DNA of 64,000 nt, from NCBI RefSeq assembly GCF_015169395.1, contig NZ_CP063458.1, positions 3,224,001-3,288,000 of the forward strand, read 5' to 3'. The notes under the pieces are model-generated. The model was not told the origin of the DNA, ran no database searches, and saw nothing but the letters and a program-made list of their open reading frames with translations. Both the position numbers and the translations under genes were made by a program. Numbering within the stretch: position 1 is the first letter of the stretch; the number at the start of each line of letters is the position of its first letter. Positions 59,726 through 64,000 of the stretch are shown here, piece by piece. This DNA is from Humisphaera borealis. Lineage in GTDB: Bacteria; Planctomycetota; Phycisphaerae; Tepidisphaerales; Tepidisphaeraceae.

Positions 59726-62700
59726 ATGACCCAACGCACTCACCACCGGCAGTCCCGACTGGGAACTGCTGCCATCCTCGCCCTGGCCGTGTCGGCCGGC
59801 GGGGTGGCCTCTTTGTTCCCGACGTTCTTCGTCGCCGCCCCAGCCCAGGCCGCCCAGGCGCCGGCGCAAGCTGCCGCGCCGGCCGCCGCCCCGCTGCAAC
59901 TGAAGAAGGGGGACCACATCGCGATCATCGGCAATTCGCTCGCCGATCGCATGCAACACGACAACTGGTTTGAAACCCTGCTTTACGCCCGCTACCCCGA
60001 CTACGACCTGGTCGTGCGGAACCTGGCCGTCTCGGGTGACGAAGTCGCCACCCGCGCGCGGTCCGACAACTTCGGCTCCCCCGATGAGTGGCTCACCAAG
60101 ACCAAGGCCGACGTCATCGTCGCGTTCTTCGGCTTCAACGAGTCGTTTGCCGGGCAGGCTGGAATTGATGCGTTCAAGGCTGACCTGGACAAGTACCTGA
60201 AGGAGACCAAGGCCAAGAACTACAGCGGCAAGGGTTCGCCCCGCATCGTGCTGGTGTCCCCCATCGCCGCCGAAAAGCACCAGGACCCCAACTTCGCCGA
60301 TCCGACCGAATCCAACAAGCGCGTCGCGATGTACGCCGCCGCGATGAAGGAAGTCGCCGCCGCCAACGGTGTGCAGTTCGTCGACCTCTTCAGCACGTCG
60401 CAGGAGGCCTACGCCGCGGCCGCGAAGAACAACGCCTCGCTCACCATCAACGGCATCCATCTGAATGACGCCGGCGGCAAGGCGATCGCGCCTTCGCTGT
60501 TCCGCGGCATCTTCGACGAAAGCGCCCCCGAACTGGACGGCGACAAGATCACCAACCTGCGCTCGGCGATCGCCGAGAAGAACCGCCAGTGGCACGGCCG
60601 CTACCGCACCGTCGACGGCTACAACGTCTACGGCGGTCGTTCGCAGCTTGCGTTCCCGTCGGGCAAGCCCGGCGAGAAGATCAAGAATTACGACGTGATG
60701 CAGGAAGAGATGTCGCAGCGCGACGTCCTGACCGCCAACCGCGATCCGGTCATCTGGGCCGCCGCCCAAGGCAAGAAGGCCGAACCCAATGACGAAAATC
60801 TCCCCCCGGTCACACAGGTGCCGACGAACAAGGTCGGCCCGCTGGAGGCCGGCGCCTGGCCGTTCCTTTCCGGTGAAGACGCCATCGCCCGCATGGAAGT
60901 CCATGCCGGCCTGAAGGTGCAGCTCTTCGCCGACGAAAAGCAGTTCCCGGAGCTGGTCAACCCCGTGCAAATGGCGTGGGACCAGAAGGGCCGACTGTGG
61001 GTCGCCAACTGGCGCACCTACCCCGAACGCCGCCCGACCGACAAAGTCGGCGACAGCCTTCTGGTGTTCGAAGATGTCAACCACGACGGCAAGGCCGACA
61101 AGGTCACCCACTTCGCGTCCGACCTCAACTGCCCGACCGGCTTCCAGTTCTATAAAGACGGCGTCCTGCTCATGCAGGCCCCGGACCTCTGGTTCATCCG
61201 CGACACCGACGGCGACGGCAAGGCCGACTGGAAAGAGCGCGTCCTGATGGGCATCGACTCGGCCGACAGCCATCACACCACCAACGCGATGGCCCTCGAC
61301 CCCGGCGGCGCAACCTACCTCTCCGACGGCGTCTTCCACCGCAGCCAGATCGAGACCGCCGCCGGCGTCGTCCGCAACACCGACGGCGCGATCTACCGCT
61401 TCGAACCTCGCTCCGGCAAGTTCGACCGCTACATCGCCTACGGCTTTGCCAACCCGCACGGCAAGGTCTTCGACTACTGGGGCAACGACCTGATCACCGA
61501 CGCCACCGGTAATGCGACCTACTTCGGGCCGGCGATCAGCGGTCACATCGACTTCCCCAAGAAGCACCCCGGCATGAAGCAGTTCTGGGCCCGCCCGTCG
61601 CGCCCCTGCCCCGGCACCGGATTGCTCACCAGCAACCACTTCCCGAAAGAGTTCTGGGGCAACTTCCTCAACATCAACGTCATCGGCTTTCAGGGCATCT
61701 ACAACGTCAAGGTCAGCGAAGACGGTTCCGGCCTTAAAGGCGAAACCGAGCCCCACCTGATCTCCTCGACCGATCCCAACTTCCGCCCCACCGCCGTCAG
61801 CACCGGCCCGGATGGCGCGATCTACTTCGTGGACTGGCACAACCCGATCATCGGGCACATGCAGCACCACATCCGCGATCCGAACCGCGACGACAAGCAC
61901 GGCCGCATCTACCGCATCACCGCCGAAGGCCGTCCGCTCAACACCCCGCCGAAGATCGCTGGCGAGCCGATCCCCGCGTTGCTGGAACTCCTGAAAGATC
62001 CGCAGAACCAGGTCCGCGAATGGGCCAAGCTCGAACTGGGCACCCGCGACAGCTCGCAGGTCTGTTCCGAGGCCAAGAAGTGGGCCGCGGCGCTCGATGC
62101 CAAAGACCCCGCGTACGAACACCACATGATGGAAGCGCTCTGGGTTCACCAGTGGCACAACATCGTGGACGTCGATCTGCTCAAGCGCATGCTCGCCAGC
62201 CCCGTGCCGCAGGCGCGGGCCGCGGCGACCCGCGTGGCGCTTTACTGGCGCGACCGCGTGCCGGGCGTGCTCGGCCTGCTCAAGAAGAGCGCCGAGGACG
62301 AACACCCCCGCGTACGGCTCGAGGCCGTCCGCGCCGCCAGCTACTTCGACACCGCCGAGGCGGTTGATGTCGCACTGACCGCCGTCAAGCGGCCGACCGA
62401 CTACTACATTGAGTACACGCTCACCGAGACGATGAAGCAGCTCCAGCCGGTCTGGAAGAAGGCGCTTCAGGATGGCACCCCGATCGCCGTCGATAACCCG
62501 ATGGGCGTTCACTATCTCGTCGGCTCGGCGACCAGTGCCGAGCTGCGAGCCCTGCCCCGCGTGCCGGCCGTTCTGCAAATGATCCTGACCAAGGCCGACT
62601 TCTCCGATGCCGACCGCCTGTCGGCCCTGCAGGGGATCGCCGACGCCACCAGCAAGAACCGCGCCCAGATCCTGATCGACACGCTGGCGACCTCCGCTTC

Positions 62701-64000
62701 CAGTGGCCCCGGCGGACCGGTCGTCGCCCGGCTGCTGGCAATGCTTCCGCCGGACGACCTCAAGCCCCTGCGGGCCGAACTGGTGAAGATCACCAAGTCC
62801 AAGGCCGTGCCGGCCGTTCGCCGGCCCGCCTGGGCCGCGATCGTCGCCGCCGACGGCAACTTCGACGCCATCTGGCCCGAGGCCGCCAAGAGCACCGGCA
62901 GCCTCACCGAGCTGCTCGAAGGCATTCCGATGATCCTCAACGCCGAACTCCGCGCCGCGGCGTACGACAAGGTGATGCCCCTGATCACCGCCGCCCCCAC
63001 GGCCGACCCCAAGGCCAGCCGCAGCCCGTCTGGCAAGTTCGTCCGCATCGAACTGGCCGGTGCCGGCGTCCTGACGCTCGCCGAAGTGCAGATCTTCAGC
63101 GGCGGCAAGAACATCGCCCTCGGCGGCAAGGCCACCCAGTCGAGCACCGACCACTCCGGCGACGCCTCCCGCGCGATCGACGGCAAGACCGACGGGTCGT
63201 TCGGCAGCGGCACCCAGACCCACACCAAGGGCGACAGCAAACCCTGGTGGGAAGTCGAACTGCCCGCCGAAACCCCGATCGATTCGATCGTGGTCTGGAA
63301 CCGCTCCGAGGACAACGGCAAATACGCCGGCCGCCTCGACGGCTTCAAGATCAGCGTGCTGGACGCCAGCCGTAAGGAACTGTTCGCCAAGGCGGGCAAC
63401 CCGGCCCCGAAGGAAAGCGCCAAGTTCGACATCGGTGCCGGTTCGATCAACGCCGACGACATCCGCACCGCCGCGATCGCGGCCGCCGTCAGCATGAACC
63501 ACGAGCACAAGGCCGTTGCGACGGTGCTCGCCGGGCTGATCAACAAGGGAGACCTGATCTCCGCCTCGGCCCGCGGCCTTAAGACCCTGCCCCGCAAGAT
63601 GTGGGACAAGGACCTGGGCGCCGCCGTCGCCGGCGACCTGATCGCCTGGGGCAAGAAGCTGTCGGTCGCCGGCCGCAGCGATCCGGAGAACATCGGCGTG
63701 CTGCAGCTCGCCGGCGAGTTGGTCGGCATGCTGCCGGCTGACAAGCAGGAAGCCGCCCGGGCCGACCTTAAGTCTCTCCGCGTTGCGGTGTTCGTTCTGA
63801 ACACCGTCCGCGAGCAGATGCGCTACGACACCACCCGCCTGGTGGTTGAAGCGGGCAAGCCGTTCCAGATCATCCTGATCAACGACGACTTCATGCCGCA
63901 CAACCTGGCGGTGGTCGCGCCGGGCGCACGCGAGAAGGTCGGCACCGCCGTCATCGAGATGCGGCCCGACCAGCTCGACAAGCAGGGCCGGGCGTTCATG
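59726..64000 (+). CDS. Paralogous SGNH / propeller / HEAT / F5-8C / cupredoxin protein, 3' end outside window
   Basis: At least 1425 residues; the frame is still open at the window edge. ATG 59726 has AGGAG 4 nt upstream, and a signal peptide follows (GTAAILALAVSAGGVASLF). The order is an Ala/Gln-rich linker, SGNH domain (about 60-270: IAIIGNSLADRM, AFFGFNESF, GIHLNDAGG), PVC-type propeller (about 390-740, HAGLKVQLFADEKQFPEL), HEAT-like helices (about 755-1090), an F5/8 type C domain (about 1105-1215, LTLAEVQIFSGGKNIALGGK) and the start of a plastocyanin/azurin-like domain (from about 1350, RLVVEAGKPFQIILINDDFM, then PHN). SGNH and propeller parts are clearly related to the gene before it, but the F5/8C and cupredoxin parts are extra. 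A C-terminal cytochrome c may lie beyond 64000. Probable periplasmic redox or polysaccharide-binding enzyme. Confidence 0.9.
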   Translation, partial: MTQRTHHRQSRLGTAAILALAVSAGGVASLFPTFFVAAPAQAAQAPAQAAAPAAAPLQLKKGDHIAIIGNSLADRMQHDNWFETLLYARYPDYDLVVRNLAVSGDEVATRARSDNFGSPDEWLTKTKADVIVAFFGFNESFAGQAGIDAFKADLDKYLKETKAKNYSGKGSPRIVLVSPIAAEKHQDPNFADPTESNKRVAMYAAAMKEVAAANGVQFVDLFSTSQEAYAAAAKNNASLTINGIHLNDAGGKAIAPSLFRGIFDESAPELDGDKITNLRSAIAEKNRQWHGRYRTVDGYNVYGGRSQLAFPSGKPGEKIKNYDVMQEEMSQRDVLTANRDPVIWAAAQGKKAEPNDENLPPVTQVPTNKVGPLEAGAWPFLSGEDAIARMEVHAGLKVQLFADEKQFPELVNPVQMAWDQKGRLWVANWRTYPERRPTDKVGDSLLVFEDVNHDGKADKVTHFASDLNCPTGFQFYKDGVLLMQAPDLWFIRDTDGDGKADWKERVLMGIDSADSHHTTNAMALDPGGATYLSDGVFHRSQIETAAGVVRNTDGAIYRFEPRSGKFDRYIAYGFANPHGKVFDYWGNDLITDATGNATYFGPAISGHIDFPKKHPGMKQFWARPSRPCPGTGLLTSNHFPKEFWGNFLNINVIGFQGIYNVKVSEDGSGLKGETEPHLISSTDPNFRPTAVSTGPDGAIYFVDWHNPIIGHMQHHIRDPNRDDKHGRIYRITAEGRPLNTPPKIAGEPIPALLELLKDPQNQVREWAKLELGTRDSSQVCSEAKKWAAALDAKDPAYEHHMMEALWVHQWHNIVDVDLLKRMLASPVPQARAAATRVALYWRDRVPGVLGLLKKSAEDEHPRVRLEAVRAASYFDTAEAVDVALTAVKRPTDYYIEYTLTETMKQLQPVWKKALQDGTPIAVDNPMGVHYLVGSATSAELRALPRVPAVLQMILTKADFSDADRLSALQGIADATSKNRAQILIDTLATSASSGPGGPVVARLLAMLPPDDLKPLRAELVKITKSKAVPAVRRPAWAAIVAADGNFDAIWPEAAKSTGSLTELLEGIPMILNAELRAAAYDKVMPLITAAPTADPKASRSPSGKFVRIELAGAGVLTLAEVQIFSGGKNIALGGKATQSSTDHSGDASRAIDGKTDGSFGSGTQTHTKGDSKPWWEVELPAETPIDSIVVWNRSEDNGKYAGRLDGFKISVLDASRKELFAKAGNPAPKESAKFDIGAGSINADDIRTAAIAAAVSMNHEHKAVATVLAGLINKGDLISASARGLKTLPRKMWDKDLGAAVAGDLIAWGKKLSVAGRSDPENIGVLQLAGELVGMLPADKQEAARADLKSLRVAVFVLNTVREQMRYDTTRLVVEAGKPFQIILINDDFMPHNLAVVAPGAREKVGTAVIEMRPDQLDKQGRAFM

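Noticed and set aside
59270-63901. A 1543-residue open frame on the minus strand
   Set aside because: It lies antisense to the SGNH-propeller-discoidin gene, whose frame has clear domains. In GC-rich DNA the opposite strand often stays open. Its translation is Val/Gly/Asp/Arg-rich with no recognisable domain and no ribosome site.

Overview
The window is GC-rich and gene-dense, with genes on both strands, and looks like the chromosome of a planctomycete. A member of the Phycisphaerae is my best guess. The grounds are a Rhodopirellula/Verrucomicrobium-type ECF sigma factor next to a FecR-LamG protein, two very large SGNH / PVC-type heme propeller proteins, a DUF1559-type pseudopilin with an H-x9-DG end, a secreted PQQ-propeller protein and many secreted proteins of unknown function. 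No rRNA, tRNA, CRISPR array or insertion sequence was found.

Layout. 0.1-4.5 kb: secreted PQQ-like propeller, an unknown protein and a secreted esterase-like alpha/beta hydrolase. 4.7-10.3 kb: an unusual module of a triple winged-helix protein, a soluble two-motor FtsK-like ATPase and a convergent membrane-anchored Ser/Thr kinase. This is the best candidate here for an undescribed system. 10.8-16.2 kb: XylR-type regulator, a cluster of nine short GGTTCGTTYGGC repeats, a secreted PHP metallohydrolase and type II NADH dehydrogenase. 16.2-27 kb: metabolic and envelope genes (SirB1, a lone nuoA, upp, leuD, galK, SIMPL, two amidohydrolases, PagL-like, DedA, thioesterase). 27-32.7 kb: secreted proteins, PL10-type pectate lyase, pseudopilin and OsmC. 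32.8-42.1 kb: gpmI, then a tightly packed leftward operon of histidine kinase, STAS protein and pilB-C-M-N-O. 42.3-53.2 kb: dus, serS, aminotransferase, an EamA transporter, a Sua5 / arginine-phosphatase-like fusion followed by rpiB, Uma2, an Eis-like acetyltransferase and a UxaE-type tagaturonate epimerase. 53.6-64 kb: ECF sigma, FecR-LamG, then two paralogous multidomain secreted proteins. The second runs off the window.

How the parts fit. Pectate lyase, tagaturonate epimerase, a XylR-like regulator, galactokinase and the esterase-like hydrolase point to use of plant polysaccharides such as pectin. The kinase-STAS-pilBCMNO operon builds the motor and inner-membrane platform of a type IV pilus or related secretion system. 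Pilin, PilT, secretin and prepilin peptidase are not in the window.

The intergenic DNA is full of inverted repeats of several families, mostly at gene 3' ends. Some have entered coding sequence: one supplies the C-terminus of an amidohydrolase, and a heptad repeat forms an in-frame insert in dus. All family names are from reading motifs by eye. No database search was possible.
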